Below, piece after piece: positions 42,360 to 50,842 of a stretch of 64,000 nucleotides of DNA. The position numbers and the translations under genes are program-made. Origin of the DNA: JBPEXY01 sp052031065 (GTDB lineage Bacteria; Pseudomonadota; Gammaproteobacteria; Immundisolibacterales; Immundisolibacteraceae); assembly GCA_052031065.1 (NCBI GenBank), contig JBPEXY010000166.1, positions 1 to 64,000 on the forward strand, in the 5' to 3' direction. Below the pieces are notes generated by a model. That model was not told where the DNA came from. It ran no database searches and was given only the letters and a program-made list of their open reading frames with translations. Numbering within the stretch: the first letter of the stretch is position 1; each line of letters begins with the position of its first letter.

Positions 42360-43046
42360 GTGTTACTCAACTCTCTCACCTCATCTGCACCGCTGCGGCA
42401 ACTGCTGGCGGGCATCGGCGGCCTGATTTTCGCCACCGGCGCCAGCGCTGTACCCACGCTTAATTTCGACGGCACGCTCGACTATGTGGCCAGCAGCGGC
42501 GCTTTGACACTCACAGCAGAGCTGTCGGGCTATCAGGACATCAGCGTCACACCAACCCTGGGCGGCAGTTTAATGTCTCTTAGCGCCACCCTGGATAGCT
42601 CCAGCTCGACCCCCCTCGGCTTCGGCTTCGAAGAGGTAACGGGCAATTTCATTGGCGGCACTGCCACACCTGACCTTTCAATTGTAGACGGCAGCACGGT
42701 GAATCTGCTGGAAGCAGACATTATTTCGCTGTCTCTGGTCGGACTGAGCGGACCCGGATTACCGGGAACCTCCGGCACCCTCGAAGGGATTCTGACCCCA
42801 CTCAGTGGTCTGCTGCTCAATGACTTTACCAATCCATCTTCACTGATCGCGCTGGTGGTCAATCTCGATATCAGCTTTAGCGCCGGTATGTTTCTGCAGG
42901 ATTTTTCTGGCCTCACCAACAGCACGGGTGCAGGCAACGGAATTCAGGCCCTCCCGGTCCCGGAACCCACCATTCCGCTATTGTTTGGCACAGCATTAGT
43001 TCTACCTGCCTTACGCAGGTTGACCACTCACACCCACCACATCTGA
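42360..43046 (+). CDS. PEP-CTERM sorting-signal protein
   Basis: A 228-residue secreted protein starting at GTG 42360 after GAGG. It has a signal peptide (about 1-30, ending GASA), a Ser/Thr/Gly/Leu-rich body without recognised domain, and a C-terminal tripartite tail: VPEP motif, hydrophobic helix (TIPLLFGTALVLPAL) and RR. This is the exosortase recognition signal. The body would be exported and its tail cleaved or anchored by the exosortase at 59811. Low-complexity composition is usual for these surface or matrix proteins. Confidence 0.88.
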   Translation: MLLNSLTSSAPLRQLLAGIGGLIFATGASAVPTLNFDGTLDYVASSGALTLTAELSGYQDISVTPTLGGSLMSLSATLDSSSSTPLGFGFEEVTGNFIGGTATPDLSIVDGSTVNLLEADIISLSLVGLSGPGLPGTSGTLEGILTPLSGLLLNDFTNPSSLIALVVNLDISFSAGMFLQDFSGLTNSTGAGNGIQALPVPEPTIPLLFGTALVLPALRRLTTHTHHI

Positions 43047-43073
43047 CTGACTCGGCCAAAAAGGATGAAAGCC

Positions 43074-43709
43074 ATGAACCTGAACTTCGTCAAAAGTGCC
43101 TTTCTGGCGCTGACACTGGGATTCTCATCACACCTCTCCGCTGCAGTTACGCTGCCGCATGCCGACCTTGGCACACTGCCGTCAGAATCTGATGCCGGAG
43201 TGTCACAAACCGGTGGATTACTGTCGATAGACGGATCACTCGCTAATTTTATCGACGCTGGCGGTAATGTTGTTCCTATAGCGGCACCAGTGGATTTTCG
43301 CCTGCTGTCGGGCCCGCAGAGTGTGCTAGTAGCCGGTTCAGTCTGGTCTTATGGTGCGGGAGATCTGTGCATCGGCAGCAGCTGCGGCACCAGCCTGACA
43401 TCCGGCACCCTGCTGACTGCCAGTTTCAGCAATCTGATGATGACCCACGCCGGTAGTCAATATCTGCTCTCCGCCACGCTGAACTACACCGGCGGTAGCC
43501 TGGTCAACGGCATCATCGATGGACAATTTGAAGCCCTGCTTACCAATCTGACAGGCGATACCGAGGGCAACTTCAACGCAGACTTTTCAGGCGTTATCGG
43601 TGCCGTAAATCCGTCAGCTGTGCCCTTGCCGGCATCGGCCTGGCTGTTTGCTGGTGCGCTCGGTCTGCTCGGCTCCCGTCGCCTGCGCAAACCCGCGCTG
43701 CCCGTCTAA
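43074..43709 (+). CDS. VPLPA-CTERM sorting-signal protein
   Basis: This 211-residue secreted protein has a signal peptide (KSAFLALTLGFSSHLSA) and a beta-rich body. The C-terminal tail VPLPASAWLFAGALGLLGSR followed by RLRK is the VPLPA variant of the PEP-CTERM signal. That variant is associated with exosortase D-type enzymes, and the window's exosortase-EpsI fusion fits. Two Cys (GDLCIGSSCG) may form a disulfide. I use ATG 43074, which AAGGA precedes at correct spacing. The ATG at 43065 abuts that site. It is 27 bases downstream of the other sorting protein. Confidence 0.88.
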   Translation: MNLNFVKSAFLALTLGFSSHLSAAVTLPHADLGTLPSESDAGVSQTGGLLSIDGSLANFIDAGGNVVPIAAPVDFRLLSGPQSVLVAGSVWSYGAGDLCIGSSCGTSLTSGTLLTASFSNLMMTHAGSQYLLSATLNYTGGSLVNGIIDGQFEALLTNLTGDTEGNFNADFSGVIGAVNPSAVPLPASAWLFAGALGLLGSRRLRKPALPV

Positions 43710-43730
43710 GCGGGTCGTCCCCAGACACCC

Positions 43731-43768
43731 ACGCCGGAGTGGTGCAACCCGTTGCACCACTCCGGTGT
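43731..43768. terminator. long perfect hairpin after the sorting-protein genes
   Basis: CCGGAGTGGTGCAA (43734-43747) pairs perfectly with TTGCACCACTCCGG (43752-43765) around CCCG. Three further pairs including one G-T extend it to 43731-43768. Only a scattered T stretch follows, so termination on the plus strand is plausible but not certain. Confidence 0.6.
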
Positions 43769-43826
43769 CAATTTCAGCTGCGCTCGCAACCCACCGGGTG
43801 CCCATCAACGCTAGACCGTAACCTGC

Positions 43827-43846
43827 CTGTAACACCAATGTATTAC
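43827..43846 (+). promoter_or_regulatory. CTGTAAC motif, copy 2
   Basis: CTGTAACAC at 43827-43835, then ATGTATTAC to 43846, gives GTAA and TTAC arms 10 bases apart. It is followed by GCTGGC, which also follows copy 1. It lies 60 bases before the SLBB export gene. A related CGTAACC lies 12 bases upstream. Confidence 0.35.
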
Positions 43847-43886
43847 GCTGGCCAGCCTGTTATTAACCGCCGGACATTACCCCACA

Positions 43887-44444
43887 ATGCGCATTATTCT
43901 CGACGGCTGGCTTTACCTGATAGTGCTGGCGCTCTCTACCTCAGCATTCGCCGGCGACCAGGGAACCTATGCAGTACAACCGGGTGACCTGCTGAAAATC
44001 CACGTCTGGGACGAACCTGACCTCAATCTTGAAACCCTGGTGCGCCCCGACGGATATATCACCCTGCCGCTGGCCGGAGAAATCAGCGCCGCAGGATCGA
44101 CCCCGGCGCAGATTACCAACCTGATTGAGACACGCCTTACCACGCTGATACCCGACCCGGTCGTCACCGTGGCCGTGCTCGATTCTGCTGGATACACCGC
44201 TTACGTGCTTGGGCAGGTAAACCGCCCCGGTGGTTTCACCATGCAACGACCACTTGATGTGATGCAGGCGCTGAGTATTGCCGGTGGTATGACCCCTTTC
44301 GCGAAGACCGCAAAAATACGCATTTTACGCCGCGACCAGAATGGTCAACAGGCTATCGGTTTCGATTACGGCGAAGTCGCCGCCGGCAAGAAACTGGAGC
44401 AAAACCTGCTGCTGCAACCCGGTGATGTGGTCGTTGTTCCGTGA
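43887..44444 (+). CDS. polysaccharide export protein (Wza/EpsE-like, SLBB)
   Basis: A 185-residue secreted protein with signal peptide (LYLIVLALSTSAFA). The Poly_export domain reads YAVQPGDLLKIHVWDEPDLN and VRPDGYITLPLAGEISAAG; one SLBB domain follows (AYVLGQVNRPGGFTMQRPLD). It lacks the Cys lipobox and the C-terminal amphipathic helix of Wza, as do short forms in exosortase loci. It probably forms the periplasmic part of the export conduit with the EpsL-like barrel next to it. The ribosome site is poor, but the signal peptide supports the ATG. Confidence 0.9.
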   Translation: MRIILDGWLYLIVLALSTSAFAGDQGTYAVQPGDLLKIHVWDEPDLNLETLVRPDGYITLPLAGEISAAGSTPAQITNLIETRLTTLIPDPVVTVAVLDSAGYTAYVLGQVNRPGGFTMQRPLDVMQALSIAGGMTPFAKTAKIRILRRDQNGQQAIGFDYGEVAAGKKLEQNLLLQPGDVVVVP

Positions 44445-44499
44445 TCAGCCAGGATCTATCCAGCCAATCCCCGACAAAGCTCGAGTCACCAGTCTACCG

Positions 44500-45666
44500 A
44501 TGCTTTGGCTGCGTGCCGCTACCATCTGCGTTGCTTTGACAATGCTACCGGTCACAACGTCATGGAGTGGTGAAACCCGTGTTCAGACGCAGCTCAGCAG
44601 CCGTTATGAACACGATGACAACCTTACCCTGCAGGTCGACGATACCATCTCTACCGGCAAATGGGTCACCAACCTCTCAGGCAAATGGAACCACCAAACC
44701 CCGCGGCTCAGTCTCGATTTACGCGGGCTGATTACTGATCGTAACCACCTGGATGCACGAAGATTTGACAGCACCGATGTCGACATTGCATCGACCCTGA
44801 ATTGGCAGGGACAGCGCCTCGGCTATAGCGTTGAAGTCTCGGTCAGCGAAGATACCAGCCTCACCAGCGAAGTAGACACGTCCGGACTGGTCGGCAGCGG
44901 TGTTGACCGCCAGTCATGGCGTTTTTCACCCCAGCTGAACTATCGCATCAATCAGCGTTGGCAACTTCTGTTCTCTTCTTTCGCCACCGACGTCGATTAC
45001 GATACCGGCAGCGGCCTGCAGGATTACGACTACAACGCCGTCCAGGCGGGAGTCACTTTCGAGCTGAAACCGCGCCAGCAGATCAGCGCATTTCTATCGC
45101 GCAGCGACTATCAGGCGCAACTCAGCGGCCTGCAAACGAGTTCTGACAGTCTGTTGTTGGGATGGAACTACCAACTCAACGAAGTCTGGTCAACACGGGT
45201 TTCCGCTGGCCTGGAAACAACGAAGATTGAGCAACCCACTTTCTCCACCGGTGCTGAAAGCAGGTTGCACGGAGAATCAGTCGATATCAGCCTGGGCAGA
45301 GTCGGAGAACGATCACAACAGCATTTTTCCGCGTCGCGGTCGCTGGTACCTAGCGGCAGTGGCATCCTGCTGACCCGCGACGACCTGAAACTGGAATCGC
45401 GGACGCAGCTCACTGAGAAAATCAGCGTGGTCGGCAGCATCCGACAGTTGACGACGGAAAATTTTTCCACCCAGAACCAGCTTTCCGAGCGCACCTACCG
45501 CGAAATAGACCTGGCCTTGAACTGGCAGTGGAACCGCTACTGGGCAGCGCGTATGCGTGTGATCAACGCCACCCAGGAGCGCGACACAGATACCAACGAA
45601 TCACGCCGCAACCGTATCTCTTTGTCGATCAGCTTCAGCCCCGAAGCGCGGCGGCTCGCTCACTAA
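44500..45666 (+). CDS. EpsL-like outer-membrane beta-barrel of the exopolysaccharide system
   Basis: A 388-residue protein with signal peptide (MLWLRAATICVALTMLPVTT) and repeated amphipathic strands throughout (WKVTNLSGKWNHQTP-like and GYSVEVSVSEDTSL). It resembles the outer-membrane proteins found beside SLBB export genes in PEP-CTERM loci. The start at 44500 is the first ATG giving a signal peptide. It is 55 bases after the SLBB stop. The longer frame overlaps that gene. A role as secretion porin is inferred from position. Confidence 0.75.
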   Translation: MLWLRAATICVALTMLPVTTSWSGETRVQTQLSSRYEHDDNLTLQVDDTISTGKWVTNLSGKWNHQTPRLSLDLRGLITDRNHLDARRFDSTDVDIASTLNWQGQRLGYSVEVSVSEDTSLTSEVDTSGLVGSGVDRQSWRFSPQLNYRINQRWQLLFSSFATDVDYDTGSGLQDYDYNAVQAGVTFELKPRQQISAFLSRSDYQAQLSGLQTSSDSLLLGWNYQLNEVWSTRVSAGLETTKIEQPTFSTGAESRLHGESVDISLGRVGERSQQHFSASRSLVPSGSGILLTRDDLKLESRTQLTEKISVVGSIRQLTTENFSTQNQLSERTYREIDLALNWQWNRYWAARMRVINATQERDTDTNESRRNRISLSISFSPEARRLAH

Positions 45667-45686
45667 TCGTTACCCAGGTCGACGCA

Positions 45687-47465
45687 ATGGCAACTGCCTA
45701 TTCAGATTTCTATGACGCTCGTGAGGAAACCAGCAGCGACAAACCACGCCTGAACCTGAAACAGGTGCTCCGGCGGCGCTATCGTGAAGCCACTGCCCTG
45801 GCGCTGGTAGTGCTGGTCATCGGCCTGGCGGCAACTTTCGGGCTACCGGCCCAATTCCGCTCGCAGGCGATCATCCTCATCGAGCAGCAGGACATTCCCC
45901 AGGAGCTGATCCGCTCCACCGTTACCGGCTTCGCCGATCAGCGGGTGGAGATGATTCGTCAGCGGGTCATGACCAGCGCCAACCTAACCCGCATCATTGA
46001 TCGCTTCGACCTCTACGCCGAAGATCGTCAGCGGCAACCGCGTGAGGTGATCCTGGAACAGATGCGCGACGCCATCAACCAGGACATGATCAGCGCCGAT
46101 GTAGTCGACCCACGTAGCGGCCGCCCCACGCAGGCAACCATCGCCTTCTCCCTTTCATTCGATCACCAATCCGCTACCACTGCACAGGCCGTGGCTAACG
46201 AACTGGTAAGCCTGTTTCTGCAGGAAAACATCAAAAACCGCTCCGAAAGCGCAAGCGAAACCTCATCGTTCCTCACTGCTGAAGCCAATAAACTCGACAG
46301 CACCATCACCACGCTGGAAAAGCAGATGGCAAGATTCAAGGAAATCAACGCCGACAGCCTCCCGGAACTTCTGCAGCTCAACCTGCAGATGCTCGACCGA
46401 CACGACAACCAGTTACAGGAGATCAACCGCCAGCTCAGCTCACTGGAAGAGCAGAAAATTCACCTGCAAAGCCAGTTGGCACTGACCCGCCCCTACGACC
46501 AGATGGTGGCGGAAAACGGCCAGCGCATCATGGGACCAGCAGACCGGCTGAAGATTCTGCAAACAGAGCTGATCTCGCTACGGGCCAGTTACGCCGAGGA
46601 GCATCCACGGATCATCCGCGTGTCGCGGGAAATCGATGCACTAAAAGCGGAGACTGGTGGATCAGACCCTGGCGCCGATCTACAGGCAAAGCTCGCAGCG
46701 TTGCAGGCAGAACTGGCAACGGCATCCCAGAACTACGGTGAAGAACATCCAGAAATCAGGAAGCTCAACCGACTCATTGCAGGACTTGAAGAAGGCCTGG
46801 AGTCATCGCACCCGGCCGCGCAGGTTGCTGCCGGCACGCCAGACAATCCACTCTACATCGACCTGCAAGCACGACTGAAAACGGTAACATCCAATGAGCA
46901 GTCGTACCTGGACCGACGTGGCGAACTGGAAGAGAAAATCCAGTTGCTGGAAACCGCGATTCAACGTACTCCCGAAGTGGAACAGGGCTACAAAAAGCTG
47001 GCTCGTGATTATGACAACGCCATGCTCAAGTACCGTGAAATCAAGAATAAACAGATGGAAGCACAACTCGCCGAGTCTCTCGAGAGCGGGCGCAAAGGTG
47101 AACGCTTTACCCTCATCGAACCGCCCCTGCTACCCGAAGAACCGGTAAGCCCGAACCGACCGGTATTACTGGTGTTGAGCCTGCTGCTTGGTGCCGGCGC
47201 ATTTGCCGGTACGATTGCGCTGCGTGAAAGCACCGACCCGAGCATCCACCACCCGGAAGAGCTGGAACAAATCACCGGTGAACTGCCCCTGGCAGCGATC
47301 CCGACCATTACCACGATTACGGAGCGTTCGCGTCAGCAGCAGCGCAAACGCCAGGCGCTGATCGCCACGGTGACGATGCTCACCGTGGCATTGATCGCCT
47401 TCCATCTTCTGATCATGCCGCTTGACGTTGCCTGGTTCGTCGCCATGCGCCGTCTGGGCATCTGA
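45687..47465 (+). CDS. GumC/Wzz-type polysaccharide chain-length determinant
   Basis: A 592-residue inner-membrane protein with TM helices near 35-55 (ALALVVLVIGLAATFGLPAQ) and 490-515, plus a third hydrophobic segment near 555-580. An N-terminal Wzz domain starts with FRSQAIILIEQQDIPQEL. A long periplasmic coiled coil with two similar segments (LISLRASYAEEHPRIIRVSR and ELATASQNYGEEHPEIRKLN) precedes the GNVR-like EVEQGYKKLARDYDNAMLKY. It lacks a fused kinase; the ATPase follows as a separate gene. It sets chain length and spans the periplasm. Confidence 0.9.
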   Translation: MATAYSDFYDAREETSSDKPRLNLKQVLRRRYREATALALVVLVIGLAATFGLPAQFRSQAIILIEQQDIPQELIRSTVTGFADQRVEMIRQRVMTSANLTRIIDRFDLYAEDRQRQPREVILEQMRDAINQDMISADVVDPRSGRPTQATIAFSLSFDHQSATTAQAVANELVSLFLQENIKNRSESASETSSFLTAEANKLDSTITTLEKQMARFKEINADSLPELLQLNLQMLDRHDNQLQEINRQLSSLEEQKIHLQSQLALTRPYDQMVAENGQRIMGPADRLKILQTELISLRASYAEEHPRIIRVSREIDALKAETGGSDPGADLQAKLAALQAELATASQNYGEEHPEIRKLNRLIAGLEEGLESSHPAAQVAAGTPDNPLYIDLQARLKTVTSNEQSYLDRRGELEEKIQLLETAIQRTPEVEQGYKKLARDYDNAMLKYREIKNKQMEAQLAESLESGRKGERFTLIEPPLLPEEPVSPNRPVLLVLSLLLGAGAFAGTIALRESTDPSIHHPEELEQITGELPLAAIPTITTITERSRQQQRKRQALIATVTMLTVALIAFHLLIMPLDVAWFVAMRRLGI

Positions 47466-47493
47466 CCCGCTCACTGCCGAAGAGAATTTGCCG

Positions 47494-48198
47494 ATGTCGC
47501 GCTCATTCGCCACCAAGTCCATTGCCTACAACCAGACCCGCAACATCAGCCGCAATATCGACTACTGGGAGCGCCACCGAATCCTCACTCCCAAAAGCGA
47601 TGCGGCGATCATCAATGCCTATAAGATGTTGCGCACCCGTCTGCTTGAACAGGCCACCCGGAATCACTGGCGAGCCTTTGGCGTCACCAGTGTGCATAGT
47701 GGTGCAGGCAAAACCGTTTCGTCGATCAATCTTGCTATCAGCCTGAGCCAGGAATACAACCACACGGTGATGTTGGTTGACCTTGATCTGAATAACCCCA
47801 GCATCAGCAACTATCTCGATCTTCAGCCGACAGTGGGTCTGCTCGATTACCTGGAAGGCTCAGCGTCATTGGCGGAGGTACTGGTCAACCCCGGCACCCC
47901 GGGGCTGGTGGTTCTGCCCGGTCGTGAAGGTGTGACCAGCTCTTCCGAGATTCTCTCTACACCGCCGGTGGTGGAACTGGCAACCGACCTGCGCGACCGC
48001 TACCCCGACCGGATCGTGCTGTTTGACCTGCCGGCAGTGACCGAGACTGACGATGTAATGCTGTTCTCCCCCTGCCTTGACGCTTACCTGCTGGTGGTTG
48101 AAGCGGGGAAAAACACCCCTCAGCAGTTAAAGCAGGCCATGGCGCTGCTCGGCAATACACCCTGTGCCGGCACCCTGCTCAATCAAAGTAACCGCTAA
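47494..48198 (+). CDS. BY-kinase-like cytoplasmic ATPase (CpsD/EpsG type), atypical
   Basis: A 234-residue P-loop protein. Walker A reads SVHSGAGKTVSSINLA, Walker A' VMLVDLDLNNPS (usually VDADLRRP) and Walker B RIVLFDLPAV. This is the bacterial tyrosine autokinase fold. The tyrosine-rich C-terminal cluster is absent: the protein ends GTLLNQSNR. It may therefore be an ATP-dependent regulator of the GumC protein and not an autokinase. It starts 28 bases after the GumC stop. Confidence 0.85.
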   Translation: MSRSFATKSIAYNQTRNISRNIDYWERHRILTPKSDAAIINAYKMLRTRLLEQATRNHWRAFGVTSVHSGAGKTVSSINLAISLSQEYNHTVMLVDLDLNNPSISNYLDLQPTVGLLDYLEGSASLAEVLVNPGTPGLVVLPGREGVTSSSEILSTPPVVELATDLRDRYPDRIVLFDLPAVTETDDVMLFSPCLDAYLLVVEAGKNTPQQLKQAMALLGNTPCAGTLLNQSNR

Positions 48199-48234
48199 GG
48201 GCGCTCTAGGCCAAGCAACATCCGGATTGCAGCA

Positions 48235-48798
48235 ATGTCACCACTACCCGGAAGGGTTCTATTACTCGCCGCTCGACTATCCAGGGGGATGAGGCGCTAT
48301 TTTTTAAGACCACTGTTCCAGTCGTGCGGCGACAACGTCAAATTTGACCCAGGCGATTATTTCACCTATTCCACCATCACCCTTGGTAACGATGTCTATA
48401 TCGGTCCCGGCGCACACTTCAGCGCCAGTAACAGCGCGATTACCATTGGCAACAAAGTCATGTTTGGACCCGGTGTCACCATAATAGGAGGAGACCACAA
48501 TACCGCCGAAGTGGGGCGCTACATGAAGGATGTTAAGGAAAAACGGCCACAGGACGACCAGCCGGTGTTCATTCATGATGACGTCTGGGTCGGCGCCAAC
48601 GCCACCATATTGAAGGGCGTTGTTATCGGCAGCGGGTCAATCATTGCTGCTGGTGCCCTGGTGATCGATTCAGTCGCGGAGAACAGTATTGTCGGTGGCG
48701 TACCGGCCCGCCTGCTCAAGCCACGCTTTAGTAAAGAACAGCTGCAGCAACACAGGACGTTACTAAAACAGCAGACCCGCCCCGCTTTTGCGAAATAA
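48235..48798 (+). CDS. hexapeptide-repeat acyltransferase
   Basis: A 187-residue left-handed beta-helix protein. It contains TLGNDVYIGPGAHFSASNS, MFGPGVTIIGGDHNTAEVGR and FIHDDVWVGANATILKGVV, the layout of WbbJ/CysE-like acetyltransferases with the catalytic His in GGDHN. It probably acetylates a sugar of the exopolysaccharide. Its 3' end overlaps the convergent glycosyltransferase gene by 36 bases. The ATG at 48235 lacks a good ribosome site; an internal ATG at 48289 (MRRYF) is an alternative. Confidence 0.85.
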   Translation: MSPLPGRVLLLAARLSRGMRRYFLRPLFQSCGDNVKFDPGDYFTYSTITLGNDVYIGPGAHFSASNSAITIGNKVMFGPGVTIIGGDHNTAEVGRYMKDVKEKRPQDDQPVFIHDDVWVGANATILKGVVIGSGSIIAAGALVIDSVAENSIVGGVPARLLKPRFSKEQLQQHRTLLKQQTRPAFAK

Positions 48799-49854
48799 AC
48801 GCTGATAGAGTAGCGCCAAGGCTGCGACGCAATCTTCGTCAGCGACGGGCTTGCACTCTCCCCTGCCGGCAGCAAGATCCTTAATGGCGACGGTCACCAC
48901 ACGCAGCAGATCGGCCTCATCGCGAGTACCGAACAGCCGCACCCCGGCAGGACGCCGGGTAACATCTGACGCAATGGTGATACAACCGGCAGCCAGCGAT
49001 TCGCGTACCGATAACGCATCGCCGTCAGTGTTAGTAGTACGCAGAGCGATGTCAGCCCGCTGCAAAAGGCGGACGTAGGAGAGCGCACCACGGTGAATCA
49101 GGCAATGATCGGCAAGGGCATGGTTGTTGATGAACGCCTCGGCGCTCGTCAGTTTCTCCTCTCCACCCTCGGGGTTGGCGACAACAAACAGCAGCGCGGC
49201 CGCCACACCCTGATCTCGCAATGACTGAATCAGCGCCAGACAGTGATCCAGACCGTAAAGGTCTGCCCCGGCGTGGTCATTCAAACGGTAGGCATTGGAA
49301 ACCAGCAGCAGCCGCCCGGCGCAGGCCTGCTGCTCGATCCACGACACCACCGTTTGTGGAAGGGGCGGTTCTGACGCTGCAACCCCCTGCACATAGGCTG
49401 GTGCCACCAAACCCGGCAGCGCCAGTTGCTGAGCAATTTCTTCACTGACAAACACCAGCTCGCTGCCGGTCGCCCGCAGCAGGAGTCGCCACAATCGGGT
49501 GGTCATTCCGCCGGCGCGCCATGAATGGAAGGTGATCACCGCAGGTTTGCCAAACAGCACAGCACTAAATAGATGTAACAGCCGGAACCAGTGGACCGAA
49601 CTGTGAATGTGCAACAGGTCAGCCTGGCGAACCAGCCGTATGTAGCGACGCAGATTGAAACTGCGCAAAAAGAAATGGTCTTGTTTGCGGTCCGGGGATT
49701 CATCACAGATGGCGACCCGCAAGCCCCGCTCCTCCAGTCGCTGACTGAGCCGCTGAATATGCACGCTCACCCCGCCAACCGGCGCTGGCCAGGGGCCGCA
49801 CATCAACACCTTCGGCACCCGCCCGTTCTCAGATGGACTACTGGTTTTTTGCAA
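48763..49854 (-). CDS. glycosyltransferase, GT-B fold (GT4-like)
   Basis: A 363-residue protein with the GT-B N-terminal loop MCGPWPAPVGGVSVHIQRLS and a C-terminal donor-site segment DALSVRESLAAGCITIASDV that carries the conserved Glu of GT4 enzymes. No TM segment is evident. It would add a sugar to the lipid-linked repeat unit. The donor and linkage cannot be told from sequence. It is the last gene of the minus-strand block 48763-54655. Confidence 0.83.
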   Translation of the reverse strand: MQKTSSPSENGRVPKVLMCGPWPAPVGGVSVHIQRLSQRLEERGLRVAICDESPDRKQDHFFLRSFNLRRYIRLVRQADLLHIHSSVHWFRLLHLFSAVLFGKPAVITFHSWRAGGMTTRLWRLLLRATGSELVFVSEEIAQQLALPGLVAPAYVQGVAASEPPLPQTVVSWIEQQACAGRLLLVSNAYRLNDHAGADLYGLDHCLALIQSLRDQGVAAALLFVVANPEGGEEKLTSAEAFINNHALADHCLIHRGALSYVRLLQRADIALRTTNTDGDALSVRESLAAGCITIASDVTRRPAGVRLFGTRDEADLLRVVTVAIKDLAAGRGECKPVADEDCVAALALLYQRLFRKSGAGLLF

Positions 49855-49902
49855 CCCGGCACTCCCGGCCGAAACTTCGCCGGCAGACCCCTTTATCGAT
49901 CA

Positions 49903-50817
49903 TCAGGAATATCCAAACTGTTGCAATTCACGACGCAGCGCAATCTCCGCCAACTGCCGCTCCCGTTTCGGTAGATGTTCGCGCCAGCGTTCATTGACCG
50001 CACGATCAAAACCGGTTGCTTCACTCCCTCCGGTCTGACCAAACGATGAACTGCGAATTCGCGGCCCCAACATCGCCGCTTCAAACCCGACACCGAGAAA
50101 CGCGGCCATCGCTCTGATCTGCTGCTCCGGCTGCTCAAGCAACCGTTCAAAACTGGAATGAAAGTATCGCGGATCTTCGGCCATGGCCCGATGTAACCGC
50201 CCGGTATGGCGAAATCGGCTGATCAGATAGAGGAGTCTCTGCAGCGGTCGGCGTCGTGAAATCCTTGCACCATCTCTTGCGTAAACACCATAGCGGGCAT
50301 CCATCGACACCATGGAGGCGTAGATCGCACGCGGATCCCGTACCAGATGAATCACCCGCGCGTCAGGAAACCATTGCAACAATCTCGACACCTGACTGAT
50401 GTCGACCGGGAACTTGGCTCCCGCCACCGACTTGCCGCGCGATGTGGCCTGCAGCGATATCAGACTCAGAAAAATGCCGCGCAGGTCCCTGCCATTCTGG
50501 TTAATTTCCGCCACCAACTGCTGGCGGTCCAGGTCATAAATGGTCTGCGGCGGGTTGTCACGCTGCTCAGCCGGAGGCGGCTGCCAGAACGTGCCGGCCA
50601 ACCGTCCCGAATACATCTGATCGAGCAGTTCAGAGAGGTTATTGTCATGCTTCAGCGCACCGGCGGAGGCGGCTGCCCTGGCAAAATCGCGTCTCAACCA
50701 CCAGGGCGCCAGATAGTGCAGCTCATCCACCAGATTCAGCTGTGAATGGCCATTAAGGATATCGGCGTGTAGTTTCGACCCGGTACGCGCACAACCGACG
50801 ATGAAAATCGGTTTCAT
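49903..50817 (-). CDS. sulfotransferase (PAPS-dependent) in the polysaccharide cluster
   Basis: A 304-residue protein starting MKPIFIVGCARTGSKLHADI, with the 5'-phosphosulfate loop, and ARVIHLVRDPRAIYASMVSM as the 3'-phosphate site at about residues 155-175. It belongs to the Sulfotransfer_1/3 type acting on carbohydrates or other acceptors. The ATG at 50817 follows GGAGA; a start at 50835 would add six residues. Its position amid glycan genes suggests sulfation of the exopolysaccharide. Confidence 0.83.
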   Translation of the reverse strand: MKPIFIVGCARTGSKLHADILNGHSQLNLVDELHYLAPWWLRRDFARAAASAGALKHDNNLSELLDQMYSGRLAGTFWQPPPAEQRDNPPQTIYDLDRQQLVAEINQNGRDLRGIFLSLISLQATSRGKSVAGAKFPVDISQVSRLLQWFPDARVIHLVRDPRAIYASMVSMDARYGVYARDGARISRRRPLQRLLYLISRFRHTGRLHRAMAEDPRYFHSSFERLLEQPEQQIRAMAAFLGVGFEAAMLGPRIRSSSFGQTGGSEATGFDRAVNERWREHLPKRERQLAEIALRRELQQFGYS

Positions 50818-50842
50818 ATTATTGCTCTCCATCATCTACCAA

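Noticed and set aside
42360..43709. Two low-complexity Ser/Thr/Gly-rich ORFs as possible non-coding sequence
   Set aside because: Rejected as non-coding: both have a ribosome site, signal peptide and a full sorting tail (motif, hydrophobic helix, basic end), so they are real genes.
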